The notes: generated by a model not told the origin, from the letters alone. A stretch of DNA of 64,000 nt from DATAXV01 sp036272915 (GCA_036272915.1 DATAXV010000030.1:1-64000), one strand, 5' to 3'; numbered from the stretch's first letter, positions 1 through 9,109 are shown. Program-made: numbers and translations.

Positions 1-416
1 GAGCGGTACTGGGTGCCGACGTCGTTCCCCTGGCGCATGCCCTGGGTCGGATCGTGCCCCTCCCAGAAGACGCGCAGGAGGTCCCGGTACGAGACCTTGG
101 CCGGGTCGAAGATCACCTGGACGGCCTCGGAGTGTCCGGTCCTTCCGGTGCAGACCTCCTCGTAGGTGGGGTTTGGCGTGTAGCCGCCGGTGTAGCCCAC
201 CGCCGTCGAGTAGACGCCCGGCGTCTCCCAGAACGAGCGCTCCGCCCCCCAGAAGCAGCCGAGGGCGAAGGTCGCCTCCTGCATGCCCTCCGGGAAGGGC
301 GGTGTCATGCGCGTGTGCAGCACCTCGTGGGTCTCGGGCACGGCGATTGCCTGGGCACGCCCGGGGAGCGCGTCCTCGGGCGCCGGCATCTGCTGCTTGC
401 GAGAGAAAGAGAACAC
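1..416 (-). CDS. msrA: peptide-methionine (S)-S-oxide reductase MsrA, C-terminus beyond window
   Basis: Reduces the S-epimer of methionine sulfoxide in oxidised proteins and free methionine. The translated minus strand carries the catalytic GCFWGAE motif about 54 residues in, then GYTGG and, near the window edge, GHDPTQGMRQGNDVGTQYRS, all hallmarks of MsrA. The GTG start at 416 is chosen because AAAGGAGG lies 5-6 bases upstream. About 138 codons are visible and the C-terminus lies outside the window. It follows msrB by 22 bp in the same direction, so uvrB-msrB-msrA looks like one damage-repair operon. Confidence 0.95.
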   Translation of the reverse strand, partial: MFSFSRKQQMPAPEDALPGRAQAIAVPETHEVLHTRMTPPFPEGMQEATFALGCFWGAERSFWETPGVYSTAVGYTGGYTPNPTYEEVCTGRTGHSEAVQVIFDPAKVSYRDLLRVFWEGHDPTQGMRQGNDVGTQYR

Positions 417-438
417 TGCTTCCTCCTTTCGCGGACCC

Positions 439-855
439 TCAGCCGGCCCCGTTCTCGGGCTCGAAGCTGAGGGAGATGCTGTTGATGCAGTAGCGGTCCC
501 CGGTCGGCGTCTGCGGTGCGTCGTCGAAGACGTGGCCGAGGTGGGACCCGCAGCGCCGGCAGCGGGCCTCGACGCGGTGCATGCCGAGGCTGTTGTCCTC
601 GAGCAGCTCCACCGCATCGGAATCCTTGGCCTCGAAGAAGCTGGGCCAGCCGCAGTGCGACTCGAACTTGGTCTGCGACCGGAACAGCTCGGCTCCGCAG
701 GCCCGGCATCGGTAGACGCCGATGCGATGCTCGTTCAGGAGCGGGCCGGTGCCCGGCCGCTCGGTCGCGCCCCGCCGCAGCACGGCGTACTCCTCGGGCG
801 GCAGCTCCTTCCGCCATTCCTGGTCGGTTCGCTCGATCTTCTCCATTGGCTCCAT
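439..855 (-). CDS. msrB: peptide-methionine (R)-S-oxide reductase MsrB
   Basis: Reduces the R-epimer of methionine sulfoxide, complementing MsrA. The 138-residue protein has two CxxC pairs (CRAC, CRRC) forming the structural zinc site, the HCGWPSFF motif, and RYCINSISLSF containing the catalytic cysteine. The ATG at 855 is preceded by AAGAGG; a second ATG three codons later is also possible. The frame stays open further upstream, but that stretch overlaps the end of uvrB and has no MsrB similarity. The gene starts 13 bp after the uvrB stop. Confidence 0.95.
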   Translation of the reverse strand: MEPMEKIERTDQEWRKELPPEEYAVLRRGATERPGTGPLLNEHRIGVYRCRACGAELFRSQTKFESHCGWPSFFEAKDSDAVELLEDNSLGMHRVEARCRRCGSHLGHVFDDAPQTPTGDRYCINSISLSFEPENGAG

Positions 856-868
856 CTGGACCTCTTGG

Positions 869-2950
869 TCACGGACCTCGCCGCGTCCGCCCGCGATTGC
901 GCACGGATGTACGCGGCTTGGGTGCGGCCGCCATCGCCAGTGCGACGTCGGCATCGTTCTCGCCGGTGTTCCCGTCACCGGACAGCTGACGGCGGATACC
1001 GATGATGCGGTCGCGCAGTCTCGCGGCTTCCTCGAACTGAAGTTCCTTGGCGAGGCGCTTCATCTCCTTCTCCATGTCGCGGAGAAGGGCGAGAAGGTCC
1101 TCGCGCGGCATCCCGGCGCCGGCCATCATCTCGACGGCGTCGACCTCGGCCTCCTTGTGCTCGACCTCGAGCTGGTAGACCGCCTTGCGGATGGATTCCG
1201 GGGTGATCCCGTGCTCCTCGTTGTAGGCGATCTGCCGGGCACGCCTTCGCTCGGTCTCGTCGATCGCGACTCGCATCGAATCGGTGATCGAGTCGGCGTA
1301 CATGATCACGTGGCCTTCGACGTTGCGGGCGGCGCGGCCGATGATCTGGATGAACGACCGGTACGAGCGGAGGTAGCCCTCCTTGTCGGCGTCGAGGATC
1401 GCGATGAACGCAACCTCTGGAAGATCCAATCCCTCTCGCAGGAGGTTGATTCCAACCAGCACGTCGAAGTCGCCCAGGCGCAGCCCGCGCAGGACCTCGA
1501 TGCGCTCGAACGCGTCCAGATCGGAATGGATGTAGCGCACCCGCTGGCCGAGCTCGCGCAGGTAGTCGCTGAGGTCCTCGGCGAAGCGCTTGGTCAGGGT
1601 GGTGACGAGGATGCGGTGGCCGCGCTCGACGTGCGCCTTGATCTCGCCGACCAGGTCGTCGATCTGCCCGTCGGTGGGACGGATCTCGACCGTGGGGTCG
1701 ACCAGGCCCGTCGGCCGCACCACCATCTCCGACACCTGCTCGGAGCGGCGCAGCTCGAAGTCGCCGGGGGTGGCCGAGACGTAGACCTCCTGGCCGACCC
1801 GCTCCTCCCACTCCTCGAAGCTGAGCGGGCGGTTGTCGAAGGCGCTGGGCAGCCGGAACCCGTACTCGACCAGGGCCGCCTTCCGCGAGCGGTCGCCGCC
1901 CAGCATCGCCCCCACCTGGGGGATCGACTGGTGCGACTCGTCGATGAAGTACACGGTGTCCTCGGGCAGGAAGTCGAGCAGCGTCGAGGGCGACTCGCCG
2001 GCCTGGCGCCGGGCCAGGTGCCGGGAGTAGTTCTCGACGCCGGCGCAGGTGCCGGTCTCCCGGAGCATCTCAAGATCGAAGTTGGTCCGCTGGCGCAGGC
2101 GCTGGGCCTCCAGCAGCCGGTCGTGCTCGTCGAACCAGGTGCAGCGCTCCTCCATCTCCTGCTCGATGTCGGTCAGCGCCAGATCCAGCTTCTGGCGCGG
2201 CGTCACGTAGTGGGAGGCGGGGAAGATCTTGAGCTCGGGCATGGAGGAGACGATCTCGCCGGTGACCGAGTCGAGCTGGCGGATGCGCTCGATCTCGTCG
2301 CCGAAGAACTCGACCCGGAAGATGCGCTCCTCGTTGGCGGGGACGACGTCGACGACGTCGCCGCGGACCCGGAAGCGGAGCCGGCCGAGGTCGTAGTCGT
2401 TCCGCTCGTAGAGCATGTCGGTGAGCTTGCGCAGGAAGATCTCGCGCCGGATCGACTCGCCGACCTTGAGGTCGAGGGACTCGCCCAGGTAGTCCTCCAT
2501 GGAGCCGATGCCGTAGATGCAGCTGACGCTGGCGACCACGATCACGTCGCGCCTGGTGAGCAGGTCGCTGGTGGTCTTGTGCCGCATCCGGTCGATCTCC
2601 TCGTTGCGGCTGGAGTCCTTCTCGATGTAGGTGTCGCTGGAGGCGATGTAGGCCTCCGGCTGGTAGTAGTCGTAGTAGGAGATGAAGTAGTCGACCGCGT
2701 TGTGCGGGAAGAGGCGCTTGAACTCGGCGCAGAGCTGGGCGGCGAGGGTCTTGTTGTGGCTGAGGATCAGCGCCGGCCGGCCCAGCTCCTGGATCGCCCA
2801 GCCGACGACGTTGGTCTTGCCGCTGCCGGTGACGCCGAGCAGCACCTGCTCCGACATCCCGGAGCGGACGCCCTCCACGATCTTGGCCACGGCGCCGACC
2901 TGGTCGCCCCTCGGCTCGAAGGGCGATTCGATCTGGAAGGGGCTGGACAT
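869..2950 (-). CDS. uvrB: excinuclease ABC subunit B
   Basis: Damage-verification helicase subunit of the UvrABC nucleotide excision repair nuclease. The 693-residue protein shows Walker A GVTGSGKT, the tyrosine-rich beta-hairpin region (SYYDYYQPEAYIASSDTYIE), the DESH helicase motif, motif VI region QIIGRAARN, and a C-terminal UVR coiled coil (KRLAKELQFEEAARLRD) that contacts UvrC. The ATG at 2950 (MSSPFQIESPF) matches the family start; upstream codons to 3031 are unconserved and there is no clear ribosome binding site. First gene of the uvrB-msrB-msrA set. Confidence 0.98.
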   Translation of the reverse strand: MSSPFQIESPFEPRGDQVGAVAKIVEGVRSGMSEQVLLGVTGSGKTNVVGWAIQELGRPALILSHNKTLAAQLCAEFKRLFPHNAVDYFISYYDYYQPEAYIASSDTYIEKDSSRNEEIDRMRHKTTSDLLTRRDVIVVASVSCIYGIGSMEDYLGESLDLKVGESIRREIFLRKLTDMLYERNDYDLGRLRFRVRGDVVDVVPANEERIFRVEFFGDEIERIRQLDSVTGEIVSSMPELKIFPASHYVTPRQKLDLALTDIEQEMEERCTWFDEHDRLLEAQRLRQRTNFDLEMLRETGTCAGVENYSRHLARRQAGESPSTLLDFLPEDTVYFIDESHQSIPQVGAMLGGDRSRKAALVEYGFRLPSAFDNRPLSFEEWEERVGQEVYVSATPGDFELRRSEQVSEMVVRPTGLVDPTVEIRPTDGQIDDLVGEIKAHVERGHRILVTTLTKRFAEDLSDYLRELGQRVRYIHSDLDAFERIEVLRGLRLGDFDVLVGINLLREGLDLPEVAFIAILDADKEGYLRSYRSFIQIIGRAARNVEGHVIMYADSITDSMRVAIDETERRRARQIAYNEEHGITPESIRKAVYQLEVEHKEAEVDAVEMMAGAGMPREDLLALLRDMEKEMKRLAKELQFEEAARLRDRIIGIRRQLSGDGNTGENDADVALAMAAAPKPRTSVRNRGRTRRGP

Positions 2951-3050
2951 GGAGGCGATTCTACCGCCGAACGTGCGTTTCCAAACGGCGCCGGAGCGCC
3001 CCGCCGAGTCCCGGCCCGCAGTGACAGCCAATCTGCCCTATAAGAGAAGG

Positions 3051-3635
3051 ATGCAATTGTCGGATGGAACGATCCAGCTTTCGCCGCAGATCGGGACCCT
3101 GACCCTGTACACGAAGCGCGAGGGGTTCGGCTCCAGCGCCGGCCACGACCTCACCATCGTCGCCACCGCCTGGAGCGGCGTCGCCCGGCAGGAGGATGGG
3201 CGCATCTCGCTCGAGGTCTCCGTCGATCCGAGCGGCCTCAGCGTCAAGGAGGGCCACGGCGGCGCCAGGGCGCTCACCGATTCCGACCGGAGGGACATCG
3301 AGCGAAACCTCAGGGAGAAGGTGCTGGAGACCGGCTCCAACCCGCGCATCGACTTCCGGTCCTCCGAGGTGACCACCCTCGACGACGCCGACGACCGCCT
3401 CCGCCTGTCCGTCTCGGGGACCTTGGAGCTGCATGGACAGCAGCAGCCCCTGAAGGTCGACGTCGACATCCACCGCGGCGACGAGGGCCTCATGGTCCTG
3501 AGCTCGGCGACGATCGTCCAGACCCGCTGGGGGATCCGCCCCTACCGCGCCTTCATGGGCGCGCTCAAGGTCGCCGACGCGATCGACGTCAGGGTCGTGG
3601 CGACGCTCCCGGCGACGGTGATCACCGGCTCCTGA
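3051..3635 (+). CDS. YceI-family lipid-binding-like protein
   Basis: A 194-residue protein of the YceI family, beta-barrel proteins that bind polyisoprenoid or amphiphilic ligands. The pattern GTLTLYTKREGFGSSAGHDLTI near the N-terminus, a central ASVDPSGL-like stretch, and the C-terminal RWGIRPYRAFMGALKVADAIDVRVVA fit the family. No signal peptide is visible, so this copy may be cytoplasmic. A TATAAG box ends 6 bases before the ATG, which suggests a leaderless transcript, although AGAAGG directly abuts the start. It runs tail-to-tail into the CoxG-like gene with a 22 bp gap. Confidence 0.85.
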   Translation: MQLSDGTIQLSPQIGTLTLYTKREGFGSSAGHDLTIVATAWSGVARQEDGRISLEVSVDPSGLSVKEGHGGARALTDSDRRDIERNLREKVLETGSNPRIDFRSSEVTTLDDADDRLRLSVSGTLELHGQQQPLKVDVDIHRGDEGLMVLSSATIVQTRWGIRPYRAFMGALKVADAIDVRVVATLPATVITGS

Positions 3636-3657
3636 CCCGGCCGCGCCGGCAGCCTGC

Positions 3658-4140
3658 TCAGGAGCTCGCGCTCGCCTCCTGACCGCTGGTCAGGTGCTGC
3701 TGGATGCACGAGGCCATCTGGCCGACCAGGCGGCGCGACACGTCCTCGATCATCCCCCGGCCGAACTGGGCCACGCGCCCGGTCACGGTGAAGTCGGCGC
3801 TCAGGTCGACCCTGGATCCGCCCCCGTCGGCGTGGGCGACGGTGAGCAGCAGCGATCCGCGCACGGAGCCCTGGCCGCCGACCTCCCTGGCCTCGCCCTC
3901 GACGCGGGCGGTGGCGGAGGTCTCGCCCTGCTCTTCGACGTCGAGCATCCGGGCGGTGCCGCGGTAGGTGACCTGGACCGGCCCCACCTTGACCTTGAGC
4001 GTCCCCTTGAAGGTCTTGCTGTCGACCACGTCGTCGAGCTTCGCGCCGGGGATGCAGCCCACCACCTGCTCGGTGTCGAGCAGGTAGCCGAAGACCTGGT
4101 CCGGTGGTGCGTCGACGGTGAAAGAGTTGTCGATCTTCAT
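3658..4140 (-). CDS. CoxG/SRPBCC-family protein (CO dehydrogenase subunit G-like)
   Basis: A 160-residue START-like fold protein. N-terminal FTVDAPPDQVFGYLLD, then CIPGAKLDD, VGPVQVTYRGTARMLDVEE and the C-terminal amphipathic helix region (GRGMIEDVSRRLVGQMASC) match carbon monoxide dehydrogenase subunit G, which is thought to recruit CODH to the membrane. No coxMSL genes are in this window, so its link to CO oxidation is inference from the family. A strong AAGGAGGAG lies 5 bases before the ATG. The gene stands alone, convergent with yceI. Confidence 0.85.
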   Translation of the reverse strand: MKIDNSFTVDAPPDQVFGYLLDTEQVVGCIPGAKLDDVVDSKTFKGTLKVKVGPVQVTYRGTARMLDVEEQGETSATARVEGEAREVGGQGSVRGSLLLTVAHADGGGSRVDLSADFTVTGRVAQFGRGMIEDVSRRLVGQMASCIQQHLTSGQEASASS

Positions 4141-4237
4141 TGAGCTCCTCCTTGTCGGTCCCGCATCGCGGCGGAACCCTTGATCGCGGCGCCGGCCGCC
4201 CTCACCCAGTGTCGCTCCCGCGGCGCCGCGCCGGAGG

Positions 4238-5449
4238 TCAGGGCAGATCCAGGATCAGCGCCTCGGCCACCGTGCCCGGCTCCAGGTCGCCACGGTCGGC
4301 GGGCACCCGGACCAGCGCCTGGGCACCGGCCAGAGAGAGCAGCCGCGACGAGGACTGCGATCCCATCAGCGACGCGACCAGCTCCGAGCCCTCGCGGCGC
4401 AGGAGGACCCGCTGGTACTCGGTGCGATCCCCGCCCCGAGCCCGGTAGTCGAGACGGACCGGCAGCATCGGCCGGGTCAGCCGTCCGTGCCCCTGCATCT
4501 TGCGCAGAGCCGGCCGGACGAAGAGCTCGAACGTGATCAGCGACGACACCGGGAACCCGGGCAGGCCGAAGGCGAGCCGTCCCCGCGGCAGCGTGGCGAA
4601 GGTGAACGGCTTGCCCGGCTTGAGCCGGACCCGGCCCAGGTGGACCTCGCCAAGCGAGGCGAGCAGCGGCTTGACCAGGTCGTGGCTGCCGACCGAGACG
4701 CCGCCCGAGGTGACCAGGACCTGGTTGTCGGCCAGCGCCGCCTCGACCATCTCGGCGAGCGGGCCGGGCCGGTCGGGGGCGGCGCCGATCATGCTCACCT
4801 CGGCACCGGCCAGCTCCAGCGCGGCGCGAAGCGCCCAGCGGTTGGAGTCGATCACCTGCCCCGGTCCCGGCTCCTGGCCGACCTCGACCAGCTCGTCGCC
4901 GGTCGTCATCAGCGCCACCCGGGGGCGGCCGAAGACGCAGAGGCTGGCGTTGCCCAGCGTCGCCGCCAGGCCGATCTCGGCGGCGCCGAGCTCCATTCCC
5001 GCGGGCAGGGCGACCACGCCCTCGGCGATGTCGTCGCCCGGCTGCCGGATGTTGTACCGGCTGGGGAAGCCCTCGGGGACGAGGACCTGCTCGCCCTCGA
5101 CCTCGCAGTCCTCGAGCATGGCCACGGTGTCGGCGTCGGGGGGCACCACGGCACCGGTCATGATCCGGATCGACTGCCGCTCGGACAGCGAGCCGCCGAA
5201 CGGGCTGCCGGCGGCCGACTCCCCGATCAGGCTCAGCCGTCCCCCGCCCCCGGCGGACCGGAATGCATAGCCGTCGACGGCGCTGATCGGCAGGGCCGGC
5301 ATCCGGCCGCGGGAGACCACGTCGCGGGCCAGGACGCGGCCTCGCGCGTCGGCCAGCGCCACATCCTCCGGGTCCAGCGTCGGGGTCCGCTGCAGCACCA
5401 GCTCCAGCGCATGCTCAGGATCCAGCATGGGATAGGGCGACGGTCTCAC
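4238..5449 (-). CDS. moeA: molybdopterin molybdenumtransferase MoeA
   Basis: Inserts molybdate into adenylylated molybdopterin in molybdenum cofactor synthesis. The 403-residue protein carries SAVDGYAF near the N-terminus, TGDELV, TSGGVSVGSHDLVK, KPGKPFTFA and GLPGFPVSSLITFELFVRP, all MoeA signatures. The GTG at 5449 overlaps the stop of the upstream transporter gene as GTGA; ATG 5428 is the alternative. It is the last gene of the riboswitch-led ECF operon, odd company for a Moco gene, and moaA lies 37 kb away on the other strand. Confidence 0.93.
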   Translation of the reverse strand: MRPSPYPMLDPEHALELVLQRTPTLDPEDVALADARGRVLARDVVSRGRMPALPISAVDGYAFRSAGGGGRLSLIGESAAGSPFGGSLSERQSIRIMTGAVVPPDADTVAMLEDCEVEGEQVLVPEGFPSRYNIRQPGDDIAEGVVALPAGMELGAAEIGLAATLGNASLCVFGRPRVALMTTGDELVEVGQEPGPGQVIDSNRWALRAALELAGAEVSMIGAAPDRPGPLAEMVEAALADNQVLVTSGGVSVGSHDLVKPLLASLGEVHLGRVRLKPGKPFTFATLPRGRLAFGLPGFPVSSLITFELFVRPALRKMQGHGRLTRPMLPVRLDYRARGGDRTEYQRVLLRREGSELVASLMGSQSSSRLLSLAGAQALVRVPADRGDLEPGTVAEALILDLP

Positions 5450-6198
5450 CGGCCGCAGTCTACGATCTCGACCGCGAACCTGGCCCGGAGCCGGACCAAG
5501 GCCGCGATCACCGGCGCGCCGAGGATCAGGACCATGAGCGCGTTGCCCACCGCCCGGAAGATGTCGTAGGCGAGCGAGGTGACCAGGTAGAAGCGGGCGA
5601 AGTGGAGCAGGCGGACCGCCGGCGCCAGATCCGGCGACCAGCCCAGCGCCCCTCCGCCCTGATACCCCGTGGTCCAGGTCTGGACGTCGAGCAGGGCCCC
5701 GTAGGCGAAGCCCATGACCACCCCGGCGACGGCGAGGCCGGCCAGCCCGAGGAGGTCCGACCGGCGGCGGAGCAGCCGGCCCGGGATGGCGGCGGCGAGG
5801 CCGACCCAGCCGGCGCCGAACATCTGGTACGGCAGCCAGGGCCCGACGCCGCCGGTGACCAGCGCCGAGACCAGGAGCGAGAAGGCGCCGACCAGGAACC
5901 CGTAGGACCCGCCGAAGACGTAGCCGGCGGCGAGGATCAGGAAGAAGATCGGGCTGAAGCCGCCGATGCCGTTGATCAGGGCCAGGCGGAGGGCGGCGTC
6001 GAGCGCGGCCAGCGCGGCGAGCAGGGCGAGGCGCCGGGAGTCGAGGCGGCGGGCGCCGAGCTCGATCAGGAGCAGGCCGGCGCTGACCCCGATCGCGACC
6101 GTGTAGGCGGGCGCGGCGGCGGCGGTGCGGCCGAGCAGGAAGGGCGAGGCGAACAGGGCCAGCCCGAGCACGGAGGCGACGGCGACCGCGATCCTCAT
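5446..6198 (-). CDS. ECF transporter substrate-binding (S) component, predicted cobalamin
   Basis: A 250-residue polytopic membrane protein with about six to eight hydrophobic segments. The stretch NGIGGFSPIFFLILAAGYVFGG followed by VGPWLPYQMFGAGWVGLAAA is typical of ECF S components. The A-component gene ends inside its ATG (ATGA overlap), and T and A components precede it. The cobalamin riboswitch at the operon head points to vitamin B12 or a precursor as substrate. This is inference from regulation, because S-components are too diverse to assign by eye. Confidence 0.8.
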   Translation of the reverse strand: MRIAVAVASVLGLALFASPFLLGRTAAAAPAYTVAIGVSAGLLLIELGARRLDSRRLALLAALAALDAALRLALINGIGGFSPIFFLILAAGYVFGGSYGFLVGAFSLLVSALVTGGVGPWLPYQMFGAGWVGLAAAIPGRLLRRRSDLLGLAGLAVAGVVMGFAYGALLDVQTWTTGYQGGGALGWSPDLAPAVRLLHFARFYLVTSLAYDIFRAVGNALMVLILGAPVIAALVRLRARFAVEIVDCGR

Positions 6199-7724
6199 CG
6201 CGCCGCGACCACCGCCTCGACCGTGACCGGACCCTGAGGATAGAGCCGGCCCACCTGCGTCGCCAGCGGCCCGGACCCGGCCAGCGCCCTGACCGGCGAG
6301 CCCAGATCGCGAACCCCTCCCCCCTCGACCAGCACCACCCGATCCCCGATCTCGGCGGCCAGGTCGTGGTCGTGGGTGGCGACCACGATCGCCGTGCCCC
6401 GCCGCCGGAGGTCGGCCAGCAGCGCTCCGAGCGCAGCCCGCGCATCGCCGTCCATGCCCCGCGTCGGCTCGTCGAGGAGGGCCAGCGCGGGCGATCCGGC
6501 GAGCACCGCGGCCAGCGCCGCGCGCTGGCGCTGGCCGGTGGAGAGGTCGCGCGGGTACCGGCCGGCCAGGCCGGCCAGGCCCAGCCGCTCCAGGATGGGC
6601 TCGGGCGGCTCGGGCTCCCCGGCCCGGCGAAGGGTCAGCAGCACCTCGTCGCGGACCGTCGGCCGGAAGAGCAGCACCGACGGATTCTGGGGGAGCAGGG
6701 CGACGCGGCCGGGAGCGCGCTCGACCCGGCCGGCGAGCGGCGCCTGCAGCCCGGCCAGGGTTCGCAGCAGCGTGGTCTTGCCGCCGCCGTTGGCGCCCAT
6801 CAGCACCACCACCTCCCCCCTACGCCCGGACAGGTCGACGTCGGAGAGGAGCGGCCTGCCGTCGACCGGGACCACGGCCCCGCGGATCGACCAGGCGACC
6901 TCCCCGGGCGGCGGCGCCGGCGCCGCCGCGGGCGCCAGCCGGGGGGCTCGGGCGGCGGCCTCGGCCACGGTCAGGGGCAGCGGGCTCCAGCCCAGGGCGG
7001 TGCCCAGCCGGACCACCGCCGGCGGGCTGGGCAGGCTCGCCGCCAGCTCGGCCGGCGAGCCGGATCGGACCCTCCCCTCCTCGACCAGGAGGAGGCGGCC
7101 GGCGGCGGGCAGGAGACGCTCCAGCCGGTGCTCGGCGCAGACCACGGCGGTGCCCCCTCGGGCGAGCGCCTGCAGCGTCGCCGCCACCTGCTCCTCGCCC
7201 CCGGCGTCGAGCTGCGAGGTGGGCTCGTCGAGGACCAGCAGCTCGGGACGCACCGCCAGCGCCGACGCGATCGCCACCCGCTGGCGCTCGCCGCCGGACA
7301 GGGTCGCCAGGCGCCGCCCGGCGAGGTGCGCCGCGCCCACCCGCTCCAGCGCCTCCTCCACGCGCGCCGGCATCGCGCCCGGCTCCACGCCCCGATTCTC
7401 CAGGCCGAAGGCGACCTCGCGCTCGACGACCGCGTACACCGCCTGGAGCTCGGGGTCCTGGAAGACGAAGCCGACCCTGCCGGCGATGCGCCGGGTCGGC
7501 GTGCGCAGGACGTCGAGCCCCGCCACCCTGGCCTCGCCGCAGATACGACCGCCGTGGAAGTGCGGCACCAGGCCCTGGAACAGGCGGAGCAGCGAGGACT
7601 TGCCCCCGCCCGAGGCCCCGGCCACCAGGGTGAGCCCGCCGGTCAGCTCGAGGTCGACCTCGCGCAGCGCCGGCGACGGCCCCGGATACCAGTAGGAGAG
7701 CCGCCTCAGGCTCGCGATCGCCAC
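6195..7724 (-). CDS. ECF transporter ATPase, two ABC domains fused (EcfA1-EcfA2)
   Basis: Energises the ECF vitamin transporter. The 509-residue protein contains two complete nucleotide-binding domains. Domain 1 has Walker A GASGGGKSS, signature LSGGERQRV and Walker B LLVLDEPTSQLD. Domain 2 has GANGGGKTT, the variant signature LSTGQRQRA and LALLDEPTRGMD. They are separated by an alanine/proline-rich linker near residues 265-275. In many bacteria the two ATPases are separate genes. The GTG start at 7724 overlaps the T-component gene by 19 bases, implying translational coupling. Confidence 0.92.
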   Translation of the reverse strand: MAIASLRRLSYWYPGPSPALREVDLELTGGLTLVAGASGGGKSSLLRLFQGLVPHFHGGRICGEARVAGLDVLRTPTRRIAGRVGFVFQDPELQAVYAVVEREVAFGLENRGVEPGAMPARVEEALERVGAAHLAGRRLATLSGGERQRVAIASALAVRPELLVLDEPTSQLDAGGEEQVAATLQALARGGTAVVCAEHRLERLLPAAGRLLLVEEGRVRSGSPAELAASLPSPPAVVRLGTALGWSPLPLTVAEAAARAPRLAPAAAPAPPPGEVAWSIRGAVVPVDGRPLLSDVDLSGRRGEVVVLMGANGGGKTTLLRTLAGLQAPLAGRVERAPGRVALLPQNPSVLLFRPTVRDEVLLTLRRAGEPEPPEPILERLGLAGLAGRYPRDLSTGQRQRAALAAVLAGSPALALLDEPTRGMDGDARAALGALLADLRRRGTAIVVATHDHDLAAEIGDRVVLVEGGGVRDLGSPVRALAGSGPLATQVGRLYPQGPVTVEAVVAAR

Positions 7725-8524
7725 CAGATCGCCGGGGCCCCGAGAAGGAGCAGCGCGCCGACCGTGAGCGGGCCGGGGGCGGGTAGGGTGAGCAGCGGGT
7801 AGGGCTGCCAGGCGGGGAGCGCACCGCTCAGGCGCAGGGCCACGACCGCGGCCAGGGAGACGAGGGCGCAGAGCGCGGTGGCGGTGTCGGCGCGGTGCCA
7901 GCCGGCGGCCGCGTAGCTGGTCCTCGGCCCCTGACCGTACCCCCGCGCCTCCATCGACTCGGCCAGCTGGATCGAGTCCTCGATCGCCCCCAGCACCACC
8001 GGCACGACCACCTCGGGCAGCGACCGCAGCCCCGGCCGCCAGCCCCGGAAGCGCTGGGCGTCGGCGACCGCCCTCGCCGTCCGCGCCACCGCCGGGACCA
8101 GGTTCAGCGAGGCGGAGAGGGCGGCGCCGGTCCTGGCCATGAAGGGCGGCAGCGCCTCCAGCAGCCGGTCCGGCTCGAGCAGGGCGATCGGGGCCACGGC
8201 GAGCACGGCCGCGGCCAGCGTGAGTCCGGCGGCGGCGCCGTAGGTCAGCGCCTCCAGCGTGTACGGCCCCCCGATCACCGGCCAGCCGGCGGGCAGGGCG
8301 AAGAGGGCGGTGGCGCCGAGGTGGGCGGCGCCGAAGTTGAGCAGGGCGGTGAAGCCGGAGGCGGCCGCCAGCGCCGGGGCCAGGCCGCGGATCCGCCGGC
8401 CCCCGGCGGCCACCGCCACGGCGGCGACCGCGACGAGGACCAGGCAGCGGCCGACCGGGTCCTGGACCAGGAAGGCGCAGGCCAGCCCGGACGCCGACCA
8501 GGCGGCGGCCGCCCGCCCGTTCAC
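7706..8524 (-). CDS. ECF transporter transmembrane (T) component
   Basis: A 272-residue membrane protein of the EcfT/CbiQ family that couples ATPase motion to the S component. It has several hydrophobic segments and, in the cytoplasmic coupling-helix region, AESMEARGYG, the Ala-Arg-Gly signature of T components. The GTG start is 4 bases after the stop of the lipoprotein gene, with no separate ribosome binding site, so translation is probably coupled. Order in the operon: lipoprotein, T, fused A, S, moeA. Confidence 0.9.
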   Translation of the reverse strand: MNGRAAAAWSASGLACAFLVQDPVGRCLVLVAVAAVAVAAGGRRIRGLAPALAAASGFTALLNFGAAHLGATALFALPAGWPVIGGPYTLEALTYGAAAGLTLAAAVLAVAPIALLEPDRLLEALPPFMARTGAALSASLNLVPAVARTARAVADAQRFRGWRPGLRSLPEVVVPVVLGAIEDSIQLAESMEARGYGQGPRTSYAAAGWHRADTATALCALVSLAAVVALRLSGALPAWQPYPLLTLPAPGPLTVGALLLLGAPAIWWRSRA

Positions 8525-8528
8525 GGGA

Positions 8529-9014
8529 TCACGTCTTGGGCTTGGCCGGCATCTGCTTGGAGCTGCTGGTCTCGTAGATCCAGCCGAGGGCGCCGCCGCT
8601 GGTCACGTCGGTGTCGGCGAAGCCCTTCGACGCCTCCTTCCAGTGGCCGCCCTGATAGACGTAGAGGCTCCAGTAGGGCCCGCTCGAGGAGAGGCACTGG
8701 GTGAATGATGTGGGCTGGTGGTCGATCTGGCACATCGCCGGACCGAAGCTGAAGCTCTGGGTCTGGTATTCGAGGTGGCTGCCCTTCATCAGCGCGGTGC
8801 CGCCGATCTCGGCGGCCTTGAAGGAGACGCAGCGCTGCACCGACTTGCCGTCGGCATGGGTCACGATCAGGTAGGCGTGGTGCGGTGCCGAGGCACCCGC
8901 GCAGGTGGTCTGGGCGCTGGCGCCGGAGCCCTGACCCGAGCCTCCCGCGCCGCATCCGGTGAGCAGTAGCCCCAGGCTCGCGGCCAGGGCCGCGATCAAG
9001 ACCGAGCGAATCAT
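8529..9014 (-). CDS. lipoprotein resembling the transcobalamin C-terminal (DUF4430) domain
   Basis: A 161-residue exported lipoprotein: hydrophobic signal followed by lipobox LLLTGC (cysteine near residue 21), then a Gly/Ser linker. The mature part ends with CQIDHQP, PYWSLYVYQGGHWKEA and GALGWIYE, the order of motifs seen in DUF4430 domains, which are homologous to the beta domain of human transcobalamin and intrinsic factor. Being the first gene after a cobalamin riboswitch and next to an ECF importer, it is probably the extracellular cobalamin capture protein. GGAGGAAC precedes the ATG. Similarity is by eye and should be checked with a profile search. Confidence 0.75.
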   Translation of the reverse strand: MIRSVLIAALAASLGLLLTGCGAGGSGQGSGASAQTTCAGASAPHHAYLIVTHADGKSVQRCVSFKAAEIGGTALMKGSHLEYQTQSFSFGPAMCQIDHQPTSFTQCLSSSGPYWSLYVYQGGHWKEASKGFADTDVTSGGALGWIYETSSSKQMPAKPKT

Positions 9015-9109
9015 CCGCTGTTCCTCCGAGGACGGGCATGAACCGCTCGCGCGCACGTGTACAAGGCGTGCCGCTCTCCCTTCGAACCGCGCGAGCGGAG
9101 AGCTGTCCC

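Noticed and set aside
722..2900. long open frames antisense to uvrB
   Set aside because: Composition is biased to Val/Ala/Asp/Leu repeats without motifs, while uvrB is fully conserved on the minus strand.
5450..6445. N-terminal extension of the moeA frame to 6445
   Set aside because: The extended part is Arg/Pro-rich and out of frame with the conserved S component and ATPase that occupy the same DNA. MoeA homology begins near 5428-5449.
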